DNA of 64,000 nt from Neobacillus niacini (GTDB lineage Bacteria; Bacillota; Bacilli; Bacillales; Cytobacillaceae). The position numbers and the translations under genes are program-made. The stretch spans positions 310,001 to 374,000 of the forward strand of contig NZ_JAMBOX010000002.1 of assembly GCF_023715785.1 (NCBI RefSeq), read 5' to 3'. Under the pieces are notes generated by a model that did no database searches, was not told the DNA's origin, and saw nothing but the letters and a program-made list of their open reading frames with translations. Position 1 is the stretch's first letter. Each line of letters begins with the position of its first letter. This document shows positions 57,803 through 64,000 of the stretch, piece after piece.

Positions 57803-58234
57803 TTGAAACGTATTTTTGGACTGGTCTGTGTTTTTATGCTGCTTTCAGGTTCTCTCCATGCTGCGGCAGAAGAAAAGGCCGCTAAACAAAGCTATGACTA
57901 TACCAATTCGGAATTTAAAGCGACGGTGGACATGCTTTATATGGATGGGCATAGTAATGACGATCTTGCAAGCTGCCAAGTTAAACAGGAATATTATCAA
58001 GATGTGGGCGAGATGTTTTTTGATAAAGGAATGTCGAAGGATGAAATCTTGTATTACTACAAAAATGAACTAGGCGTTCACGCCGTAAATGCCCCGCCTG
58101 GAAAGGGCTTTAATCTTGTCCTTTGGGTTCTCCCTTTTCTATTAATCTTTATTATGTTTATCATTATCTATTATGTTGTGAAAAAGTGGAAGCGAAATCA
58201 ACTTGAGGCTCCAGTCGAGGAGCAAACCTACTAA
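57803..58234 (+). CDS. CcmH-like protein lacking the CxxC motif
   Basis: A 143-residue secreted and membrane-anchored protein: signal peptide (MKRIFGLVCVFMLLSGSLHA), a helical hairpin domain, then a helix WVLPFLLIFIMFIIIYYVV. The segment CQVKQEYYQDVGEMFFDKGMSKDEILYYYKNELGVHAVNAPPGKG matches CcmH, which reduces apocytochrome c for heme attachment. Where CcmH has L-R-C-x-x-C, this protein has LYMDGHS, so both cysteines are replaced (Met, His). It cannot be a thiol reductase and may bind metal or be repurposed. TTG start with GGAGGTG 8 nt upstream. Confidence 0.65.
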   Translation: MKRIFGLVCVFMLLSGSLHAAAEEKAAKQSYDYTNSEFKATVDMLYMDGHSNDDLASCQVKQEYYQDVGEMFFDKGMSKDEILYYYKNELGVHAVNAPPGKGFNLVLWVLPFLLIFIMFIIIYYVVKKWKRNQLEAPVEEQTY

Positions 58235-58367
58235 AATGAGTTGGATGATGTTTACGCATCGATGATTGAAGATGAACGAAAGAAGTTTGTATAATTACTA
58301 GTCAGTATTCAATTTTCAAGCGCTTGCCTGCTCTTTTGAATAGCTTTAGAGAGCAGGAATTTTTTAC

Positions 58368-58396
58368 TTTACAATATACCCAGGTGGGTATATAAT
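58368..58396 (+). promoter_or_regulatory. Promoter with CstR-type operator 5
   Basis: TTTACA (58368), 17-bp spacer, TATAAT (58391). ATACCC-AGGT-GGGTAT (58376-58391) occupies the spacer. Confidence 0.8.
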
Positions 58397-58442
58397 ACTC
58401 ACTATAAAATAGATAAGTAAGAATGAGAGGGGGGTCCTGACC

Positions 58443-58619
58443 ATGGATAATAAACCAAGAAAAGCCAATGATTGCAGTACAACTGGTTCTTGAGGAATTA
58501 GCAGTCTAAAGGTTTCTGAGGATGGGAAGCGGGTAAAACAACCGATTCCAATATGACCAGGAACTCTAGTATGGCTCCTGGGAGGAGCCATTTACTTGAT
58601 TGTTAAAGCTTTTAGTTAA
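58443..58619 (+). CDS. Candidate small selenoprotein with two in-frame UGA codons
   Basis: GAGAGGGGGG precedes ATG 58443. The frame gives MDNKPRKANDCSTTGS, TGA 58491, GISSLKVSEDGKRVKQPIPI, TGA 58554, then PGTLVWLLGGAIYLIVKAFS and TAA 58617. Read through, it is a 58-residue protein with a Cys-x5-Sec pair, a basic linker and one C-terminal membrane helix. Hairpins follow both UGAs: GTTTC/GGAAGC (58512-58529) and GGCTCC/GGAGCC (58573-58589), with loops about 24 and 23 nt downstream. It sits between a CstR-type promoter and glutaredoxin. If UGA is a stop here, only a 16-residue peptide is made. Confidence 0.5.
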
Positions 58620-58641
58620 TTTATAAAAAGGAGAGAGTTAA

Positions 58642-58872
58642 ATGAATCAAATTACCGTTTATACAACAAATACCTGTCCCTATTGTGTCATGATGAAAAA
58701 CTTTCTGACTCAACAAGGACTTACTTTTAAAGAAGTGAATGTTCAACGGGATCAGGCTGCGGCTACTCGTTTAGTAAAAACAACCGGCCAGTTGGGAGTT
58801 CCCCAAACGGAAGTAAACGGTCAGTGGGTGTTGGGATATGACCCAGACAAGGTAATGAGATTTGTAAGGTAA
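58642..58872 (+). CDS. Glutaredoxin-family protein
   Basis: A 76-residue thioredoxin-fold protein: VYTTNTCPYCVMMKNFL has the CPYC active site, LGVPQTEVNGQWVLGYDPDKV the cis-Pro and glutathione/NrdH-like binding loop. Bacillaceae usually lack glutathione, so it may act with bacillithiol or directly on persulfides. Co-transcribed with the preceding small ORF (22 nt gap). AAAAGGAGAGA precedes the ATG. Confidence 0.9.
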   Translation: MNQITVYTTNTCPYCVMMKNFLTQQGLTFKEVNVQRDQAAATRLVKTTGQLGVPQTEVNGQWVLGYDPDKVMRFVR

Positions 58873-58957
58873 AATTTTGTGCAAGAATTACAAATATATG
58901 TCCGCCACTTGAAAGGTGAGAAGAGTTCACGTTGAACCAGTTATAAATCTAATTATC

Positions 58958-58983
58958 TAGGGGCTTTTAGCCCTCTTTTTTTA
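58958..58983 (+). terminator. Terminator after glutaredoxin
   Basis: AGGGGC / GCCCT with a short loop, then CTTTTTTT. Confidence 0.75.
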
Positions 58984-59030
58984 TGAAAATGGAAGATTAT
59001 GAAGAATTTGTGACAACTATACTATGTTAC

Positions 59031-59092
59031 TTTACATTATCTTCAGGTGGTTTATAATACCCATTTAGGTATATTACTACCCATACGGGTAT
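59031..59092 (+). promoter_or_regulatory. Promoter with tandem CstR-type operators 6 and 7
   Basis: TTTACA (59031), 16-bp spacer, TATAAT (59053). Operators ATACCC-ATTT-AGGTAT (59057-59072) and CTACCC-ATAC-GGGTAT (59077-59092) are 20 bp apart, about two helical turns. Confidence 0.8.
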
Positions 59093-59149
59093 AGCTAATA
59101 TATACAATGTTTATAAGTGAAATTTATATTTAATAATGGAGGGATTGTC

Positions 59150-61093
59150 ATGACTAAGAAAGTTATTATTATCGGTGGAGTAGCCGGTGGCGCAACTGCA
59201 GCAGCCAGATTGAGAAGAATCAGTGAAGACCTGGAAATTATCCTGGTTGAACGTGGGGAGCATATTTCATTTGCGAACTGCGGATTGCCTTATTATATTG
59301 GTGAAACAATTAAGGACCGCAGCAAATTATTGGTTCAGACAGTCAAGGGTATGTCGGAACGTTTTAATCTTTATATTCGCAACTTAAGTGAAGCAGTGAG
59401 CATATCGCCTGAAACGAAAACTGTTACAATCAAGAATTTGCAAACTGGAGAAGTATACGTAGAATCATACGATAAATTGCTATTATCGCCAGGGGCTAGA
59501 CCGATTGTACCGCCAATCCCAGGATTAAATGACAACCAGTCACTATTTACATTAAGAAATATTCCGGATACAGATAAAATTAAGAGCTATGTTGATACTA
59601 AGCATCCTAAAAAAGCAGTAGTTGTTGGCGGCGGTTTTATCGGCATCGAAATGGCTGAAAACCTAGTTGATAGAGGGGTGGAAGTGACCATCGTTGAAAT
59701 GGCCGACCAGATCATGGCGCCGATTGATTTCGAAATGGCCAGCATTCTGCATACTCATTTAAAGGAAAAAGGCGTGAAGCTTATTTTGGAAAACGGAGTG
59801 CAATCATTTGCTGATCAAGGTAAAAAAGTAATCCTATCTGATGGCACGGACATTGATACCGATATGACCATCCTTTCAATCGGTGTCAGACCTGAAAATG
59901 AATTGGCTAAAAAAGCAGGATTGGATTTGGGCGAGCGTGGCGGCATCATCGTAAACGAATACCTGCAGACTTCGAATGAAGATATCTATGCAGTTGGAGA
60001 TGCGATTGAGGTTGTTAATTATATTAGCGGTGCAAAGGCAATGATTCCGCTGGCAGGACCGGCAAACCGTCAGGGCCGAATTGCTGCCAATAACATGATG
60101 GGCAAGCATGAAAAGTATCAAGGAACATTGGGTACGTCCATTGCCAAAGTATTTGATTTGACTGTTGCGGCGACAGGCAACAACGAGAAAACTCTAAAGC
60201 GGTTGGGTGTACCATATGAGGTTGTCCACATCCACCCTAGTTCTCACGCAGGGTACTACCCAGGTGCCGCACCGATCGCGTTAAAATTAATTTTTAATAA
60301 AGAGACCGGAAAAATCTTCGGTGCCCAAGCGGTTGGTTCAGATGGCGCTGATAAGCGGATGGACGTCATTGCTACAGCAATCAAAGGCGGCTTAACCGTT
60401 GAAGACTTGACCAATCTGGAATTGTCTTATGCACCGCCATATTCTTCTGCAAAAGACCCAGTGAACATGGCTGGTTATGTAGCTGCGAATATAATCGAAG
60501 GCGAACTGGAAGCCGTTCAATGGCATGAAATTGATGGAATCGTCGCTGATGGAGGACTTTTAATAGATGTCCGTGAACCTATGGAGCGTGAATTTGGCTT
60601 TATCGAAAGCTCAATCAATATTCCGCTTAATGATTTGCGAAACAAATTGTCAGAACTTCCAAAGGACCAAACCATTTATGTTAGCTGTCAGGTGGGCTTG
60701 AGGGGCTACTTGGCCAGCCGCATCTTGAAACATAACGGCTTCAATGTGAAAAATGTTGACGGCGGCTGGAAAACCTTTTCATCTGTATTCGGCAGCAATA
60801 TAAATAGAAATGTTTCTACGTCAACAAACGACCTTGGAGAAACGGTTGTAGAAAACACAAGTGAACTAAAGGTCTATTCAGTAGTGGATGTAAAGGGATT
60901 AACTTGTCCAATGCCGATCATTAAATTAAAAAAAGGTCTTGAATCCTTGGATAGCGGCCAAGTATTAGAGCTGCATGTAACAGATAAGGGTGCATTAAAT
61001 GACCTGCCGGCATGGTCAAAAAATGCGGGCCACTCCATTCTGAAAACAGAAGTAGACAAAAGCTTGATAAAATTTTGGATCGAGAAAAAATAA
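59150..61093 (+). CDS. CoA-disulfide/persulfide reductase fused to rhodanese and TusA
   Basis: A 647-residue three-part protein. Residues 1-~450 are a flavin disulfide reductase (GGVAGGATAAARLRR; catalytic Cys44 in SFANCGLPYYIG; second nucleotide motif VVVGGGFIGIEMAE; dimer domain to VNMAGYVAANII). Residues ~455-550 are rhodanese with Cys513 in VSCQVGLRGY. Residues ~575-647 are TusA with Cys586 in GLTCPMPIIKL. Bacillus CoADR-RHD and NAD(P)H persulfide reductases share the first two parts. TusA adds a sulfur-relay outlet. ATG 59150 has GGAGGGA upstream. Confidence 0.92.
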   Translation: MTKKVIIIGGVAGGATAAARLRRISEDLEIILVERGEHISFANCGLPYYIGETIKDRSKLLVQTVKGMSERFNLYIRNLSEAVSISPETKTVTIKNLQTGEVYVESYDKLLLSPGARPIVPPIPGLNDNQSLFTLRNIPDTDKIKSYVDTKHPKKAVVVGGGFIGIEMAENLVDRGVEVTIVEMADQIMAPIDFEMASILHTHLKEKGVKLILENGVQSFADQGKKVILSDGTDIDTDMTILSIGVRPENELAKKAGLDLGERGGIIVNEYLQTSNEDIYAVGDAIEVVNYISGAKAMIPLAGPANRQGRIAANNMMGKHEKYQGTLGTSIAKVFDLTVAATGNNEKTLKRLGVPYEVVHIHPSSHAGYYPGAAPIALKLIFNKETGKIFGAQAVGSDGADKRMDVIATAIKGGLTVEDLTNLELSYAPPYSSAKDPVNMAGYVAANIIEGELEAVQWHEIDGIVADGGLLIDVREPMEREFGFIESSINIPLNDLRNKLSELPKDQTIYVSCQVGLRGYLASRILKHNGFNVKNVDGGWKTFSSVFGSNINRNVSTSTNDLGETVVENTSELKVYSVVDVKGLTCPMPIIKLKKGLESLDSGQVLELHVTDKGALNDLPAWSKNAGHSILKTEVDKSLIKFWIEKK

Positions 61094-61109
61094 ACAGAGC
61101 AAATGCTTA

Positions 61110-61138
61110 GAGCATGACTAAAATAAAAAGTCATGCTC
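61110..61138. terminator. Terminator after the reductase fusion
   Basis: GAGCATGACT / AGTCATGCTC, a 10-bp stem; tail is CTTATC, so it may work mainly as a bidirectional barrier with the minus-strand gene. Confidence 0.65.
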
Positions 61139-61175
61139 TCCTTATCTTACGCTATGTTCATACTAACCGTTAATT

Positions 61176-61352
61176 TTAAGATGCGTTGGTGCTCTCAATA
61201 TATGTTTCCAACGCAGGATGAAATTCTTTTTGATAATGATTGTCAGGGCAAGTTTTGATGATCGTTGCCTTAAAAAAATTTGATTTGTTTGTCACCAAGG
61301 CTTTATTGCAAATCGGACATTTATCTGTAAAAAGGCATTTTATTAGGCTCAT
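61176..61352 (-). CDS. Small zinc-ribbon-like protein
   Basis: A 58-residue protein. DKCPICNKAL and, 17 residues later, KTCPDNHYQKEF supply C-x-x-C plus Cys/His ligands of a rubredoxin- or zinc-ribbon-type knuckle. I do not recognise a named family. AAAGGAG lies 8 nt before the ATG. An imperfect inverted repeat TACAC...GTGTA near 61454-61472 lies upstream and might link it to the sulfur regulon. Confidence 0.6.
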   Translation of the reverse strand: MSLIKCLFTDKCPICNKALVTNKSNFFKATIIKTCPDNHYQKEFHPALETYIESTNAS

Positions 61353-61527
61353 TTCTCATGCTCCTTTTCAAAAAAATTAAAACCCCTAATTCTTATATAT
61401 ATACTATGAATTATAAATGGATGGTTCATTTTTTTCAACAGAAGATTACTATTACACATAGATAGGTGTATAACATAATTTATGAGCCGAATAAACAAGT
61501 GGTGAACATTAGCACGTTAAAAAAGAG

Positions 61528-61573
61528 TTGACACCTGGAGCATTTTTAATTAACATTATACCCACTGGGGTAA
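61528..61573 (+). promoter_or_regulatory. Promoter with CstR-type operator 8
   Basis: TTGACA (61528), 17-bp spacer, TAACAT (61551). ATACCC-ACTG-GGGTAA (61558-61573) lies at the transcription start. Confidence 0.7.
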
Positions 61574-61604
61574 TAATGACAAGTATATTTTTTTGAAACT
61601 AACA

Positions 61605-61620
61605 ATACCCATACGTGTAT
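61605..61620. promoter_or_regulatory. CstR-type operator 9
   Basis: ATACCC-ATAC-GTGTAT, 38 bp before the DsrE gene. Confidence 0.65.
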
Positions 61621-61657
61621 TGGTTTAAATAAAAAATACCATTCAGGAGGTAACAAA

Positions 61658-62137
61658 ATGACAGAGAAAAAGAAAACAACGATTATCTTATTTAGCGGTG
61701 ATTACGATAAAGCAATGGCAGCCTACATTATTGCAAACGGCGCTGCTGCTTATGATCATGAAGTCACGATTTTTCATACATTTTGGGGATTGAATGCACT
61801 AAGAAGGGATGAAAATATTCCTGTTCAAAAAGGGTTTATGGAAAAAATGTTTGCAAAAATGATGCCAAAAGGCGCAGATAAAATGGGACTGTCTAAGATG
61901 AATTTCGCTGGGATGGGGCCAAAAATGATTAAGGGTGTCATAAAGAAGCATAATGCAATGACTCTTCCTCAATTAATTGAAATGGCCCAAGAGCAGGACG
62001 TTAAATTAGTAGCATGTACCATGACAATGGATTTAATAGGCCTGCAAAAAGAAGAATTATTGGAAAATATTGAGTATGCAGGTGTTGCTGCTTATTTGGC
62101 GGATGCGCAAGATGGCAATGTTAACCTATTCATCTAA
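61658..62137 (+). CDS. DsrE/F-family sulfur carrier (DrsE_2; YrkE-like)
   Basis: A 159-residue protein. TTIILFSGDYDKAMAAYIIANGAAAYDHEVTIFHTFWGLNAL and LVACTMTMDLIGLQ with its conserved Cys match the DsrE-like peroxiredoxin-domain group (B. subtilis YrkE). Such proteins carry sulfane sulfur on the Cys between rhodanese and TusA partners in the cytoplasm. It starts a run of four sulfur-transfer genes. CAGGAGGTAAC precedes the ATG. Confidence 0.88.
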   Translation: MTEKKKTTIILFSGDYDKAMAAYIIANGAAAYDHEVTIFHTFWGLNALRRDENIPVQKGFMEKMFAKMMPKGADKMGLSKMNFAGMGPKMIKGVIKKHNAMTLPQLIEMAQEQDVKLVACTMTMDLIGLQKEELLENIEYAGVAAYLADAQDGNVNLFI

Positions 62138-62219
62138 TCACTGACAGGGGGGAAGCCCCTAAAAATAAATGGCGATGTTGATGCCGCCTGGTCATATTTT
62201 GAAGGAGGTAAAGTGAACA

Positions 62220-62516
62220 ATGAGAGAAATAAGTGCAAAAGAAGTAGAAACTTTATTGGCAGTAGGCAAAGAATTAAATATCATTGATGTGCGTGAAGTG
62301 GATGAGGTCAAAACCGGAAAAATTCCAGGTGCAGAGAATATCCGCTTGGGACTGTTGGAGTTCCGTATGCATGAACTGGATAAGTCGAAGGAATATATTA
62401 TCGTTTGCCGTTCTGGTGCCCGAAGTGCCCGCGCAGAACAATTTCTTGAATATCATGGCTACAATGTCATGAATATGACAGGTGGAATGATGGCTTGGGA
62501 AGGTAATGTAGAGTAA
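62220..62516 (+). CDS. Single-domain rhodanese
   Basis: A 98-residue rhodanese. LNIIDVREVDEVKTGKIPGAENI and the active-site loop VCRSGARSARAEQ with the persulfide-forming Cys are complete. It transfers sulfane sulfur from thiosulfate or persulfides to thiols. GAAGGAGGTAAAG precedes the ATG. Next gene after 52 nt. Confidence 0.9.
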   Translation: MREISAKEVETLLAVGKELNIIDVREVDEVKTGKIPGAENIRLGLLEFRMHELDKSKEYIIVCRSGARSARAEQFLEYHGYNVMNMTGGMMAWEGNVE

Positions 62517-62534
62517 TATTTTTTATCGAAAAAT

Positions 62535-62550
62535 ATACCAGTAGCGGTAT
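62535..62550. promoter_or_regulatory. CstR-type operator 10
   Basis: ATACCA-GTAG-CGGTAT directly before a TATAAT (62550-62555) and the TusA-rhodanese gene. Confidence 0.65.
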
Positions 62551-62568
62551 ATAATTGGAGGTTATACA

Positions 62569-63138
62569 ATGGAAAACATAAAGGCAAATGTGATACTGAA
62601 TGCAAAAGGATTGGCATGCCCAACGCCCATTGTTAAAACAAAAAGGGCAATGAAGGATTTGGAAGCCGGTCTTGTGTTAGAGGTGCAAGCAACTGACAAA
62701 GGTTCAAAGGCCGATATGAAGGCATGGGCAGAAAGTACGGGGCATCAATATTTAGGAACCTTGGAGGAAGGTCAAGTTTTAAAGCACTATTTACGAAAGT
62801 CCTCCCAAGATGAGACATTGGAAAAAAAGCATCCGCTTGTCATTACTAATGATGAGCTTGAAGCCAAGTTGGAAGCCAATGAAAAGATCGTTGTTCTTGA
62901 TGTGAGAGAAACAGCAGAGTATGTTTTCAATCATATTCCAAAAGCCATCTCCATTCCTTTAGGAGAATTGGATGATCGCATCAGACAATTAAATAAAGAG
63001 GAAGAAATTTATGTCGTTTGCCGGACAGGGAGCCGCAGTGACCTGGCTGCACAAAGGCTGGCAGAGAAGGGTTTCACCAATGTTGTCAATGTCGTCCCAG
63101 GCATGAGTAAATGGTCGGGAAAAACCACTGGTATTTAA
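62569..63138 (+). CDS. TusA-rhodanese fusion (YrkF-like)
   Basis: A 189-residue protein. The TusA domain (1-~78) has GLACPTPIVKTKRAM with the sulfur-carrying Cys. The rhodanese domain (~95-185) has VLDVRETAEYVFNHIPKAISIP and the loop VCRTGSRSDLAAQ. The domain order equals B. subtilis YrkF. It relays persulfide sulfur inside one chain. GGAGG lies upstream of the ATG. Confidence 0.9.
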   Translation: MENIKANVILNAKGLACPTPIVKTKRAMKDLEAGLVLEVQATDKGSKADMKAWAESTGHQYLGTLEEGQVLKHYLRKSSQDETLEKKHPLVITNDELEAKLEANEKIVVLDVRETAEYVFNHIPKAISIPLGELDDRIRQLNKEEEIYVVCRTGSRSDLAAQRLAEKGFTNVVNVVPGMSKWSGKTTGI

Positions 63139-63197
63139 AAAATAGCACCTGGCATTCTATCGATGTTGTAATGAGACAATTTTTTTTGAAATAAAAT

Positions 63198-63213
63198 ATA
63201 CTCTAGGGGGTAA
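63198..63213. promoter_or_regulatory. CstR-type operator 11
   Basis: ATACTC-TAGG-GGGTAA overlaps the ribosome site (AGGGGG) of the last gene. Confidence 0.55.
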
Positions 63214-63221
63214 TTTTAAAA

Positions 63222-64000
63222 ATGACTATGAAAGCTATGAGTTCAAAAGAAGTAACACAAAAGATTTTTAATAAACAAGAATTATTTATCCTGGATGTCC
63301 GAAATGAAAGTGATTTTAAAGATTGGAAAATTGAAGGGGAAAACTTCGAATATCTGAATATCCCGTATTTTGAATTGCTGGATGGCGTAGAGGAGATTCT
63401 TGGCAAAATTCCTGCCAATAAGGAAGTTCTTGTTGTCTGTGCAAAGGAAGGTTCATCTGTCATGGTCGCGGATATGTTGTCTGATGCTGGACTAAACGTT
63501 TCTTATCTTAAAGGCGGAATGAAGGCGTGGAGTGAGCACCTGGAGCCTGTTAAGGTAGGGGATTTAAAAGATGGCGGCGAACTATACCAATTTGTCCGCA
63601 TCGGAAAAGGTTGTCTATCCTACATGGTTGTTTCAAACGGAGAAGCGGCACTTATTGATGCTACTCGGATGACAGATGTATACCTTGAATTTGCCAATAA
63701 AATCGGGGCGAAAATTACCCATGTAATTGATACACATTTACATGCGGACCATATTTCCGGAGGCAGAAGAATTGCAGAAAAAACAGGCGCTGCTTATTGG
63801 CTCCCACCAAAGGATGCAACGGAAGTCACATTTTCCTATCAGCCTTTGGAAGACGGCAATGACGTGGAGATTGGTTCAGTGAAAATTAATATTCACGCCC
63901 TTTATTCTCCAGGCCATACGATTGGTTCTACTTCGTTTATTGTGGATGAGAAGTATTTGCTTTCAGGCGATATCTTATTCATTGACTCGATTGGAAGACC
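63222..64000 (+). CDS. Rhodanese-metallo-beta-lactamase protein (YrkH/persulfide dioxygenase-like), cut by window end
   Basis: At least 259 residues, open at the end. An N-terminal rhodanese domain (~1-110; [29 protein letters not shown]) precedes a metallo-beta-lactamase fold with the metal motif THLHADH, then GHTIGSTSF and LLSGDILF. This is the layout of B. subtilis YrkH. Related MBL proteins (ETHE1, CstB) oxidise persulfide to sulfite, so this is the likely end point of the pathway. The first Met is used; ATG 63228 is also possible. Confidence 0.88.
   Translation, partial: MTMKAMSSKEVTQKIFNKQELFILDVRNESDFKDWKIEGENFEYLNIPYFELLDGVEEILGKIPANKEVLVVCAKEGSSVMVADMLSDAGLNVSYLKGGMKAWSEHLEPVKVGDLKDGGELYQFVRIGKGCLSYMVVSNGEAALIDATRMTDVYLEFANKIGAKITHVIDTHLHADHISGGRRIAEKTGAAYWLPPKDATEVTFSYQPLEDGNDVEIGSVKINIHALYSPGHTIGSTSFIVDEKYLLSGDILFIDSIGR

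Overview
The window reads as chromosome of an endospore-forming Bacillaceae bacterium (Bacillus, Neobacillus or Mesobacillus-like; genus is my inference). The support is AGGAGG-type ribosome sites, frequent TTG/GTG starts, rho-independent terminators, a T-box leader before ilvA, a CcpA/TreR-controlled trehalose operon, yrzI, a cotB/cotH/cotG-like coat locus and a YjcZ-type spore protein.

Layout. 1-7.7 kb: end of crcB, a membrane glycosyltransferase, two MFS transporters, a proline-iminopeptidase-like hydrolase, a PAS histidine kinase and yndM. 7.8-11.3 kb: a sulfonate/nitrate-type ABC importer, a SCO1-like lipoprotein and a tiny gamma-SASP-like gene. 11.5-23.5 kb: housekeeping genes including a gamma-carbonic anhydrase, an amidohydrolase, T-box-ilvA, a YebC-family protein, EamA and GNAT proteins, YbaK, yrzI and a MocR regulator. 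22.5-27.1 kb is a zone of gene decay (truncated esterase, truncated acyltransferase, frameshifted DMP19-like gene) with an acyl-CoA synthetase, a tRNA-Pro(GGG) and an isolated phage-type helicase-loader inhibitor. 27-42 kb: a K+ channel, RraA-like, SRAP and NAT proteins, the treP-treA-treR operon, a candidate small RNA, and assorted enzymes. 42.4-47.5 kb: spore coat locus with three CotB-type paralogs, CotH kinase and a Gly-Ser-Lys-Cys-rich CotG-like protein in the divergent position. 47.7-53.2 kb: an ArsB-type permease, an atypical pyruvate-kinase-like protein, dsdA, and small spore/Sm-fold proteins.

53.4-64 kb is a reactive-sulfur (persulfide) regulon. It starts with a CstR-type sensor and runs to glutaredoxin, a CoA-disulfide reductase-rhodanese-TusA fusion, DsrE, rhodanese, TusA-rhodanese and a rhodanese-metallo-beta-lactamase protein cut by the window end. 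About eleven pseudo-palindromes of the form ATACCC-N4-GGGTAT lie in front of these genes. Two genes of the regulon carry in-frame UGA codons that look like selenocysteine. A lipoprotein peroxiredoxin/TlpA-like protein has U-x-x-C at its redox site and a SECIS-like hairpin 15 nt after the UGA. A 58-codon small membrane protein upstream of glutaredoxin has two in-frame UGAs, each followed by a hairpin. A two-component system inside the region has one single-base frameshift in each gene.

The second unusual signal is a family of intergenic arrays at six loci. Short inverted arms span exactly 38-39 bp and units recur every 51-52 bp. The arm sequence differs between loci and changes in step on both sides. 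A separate palindrome, GGTGTCAGGCACC, occurs five times between genes.
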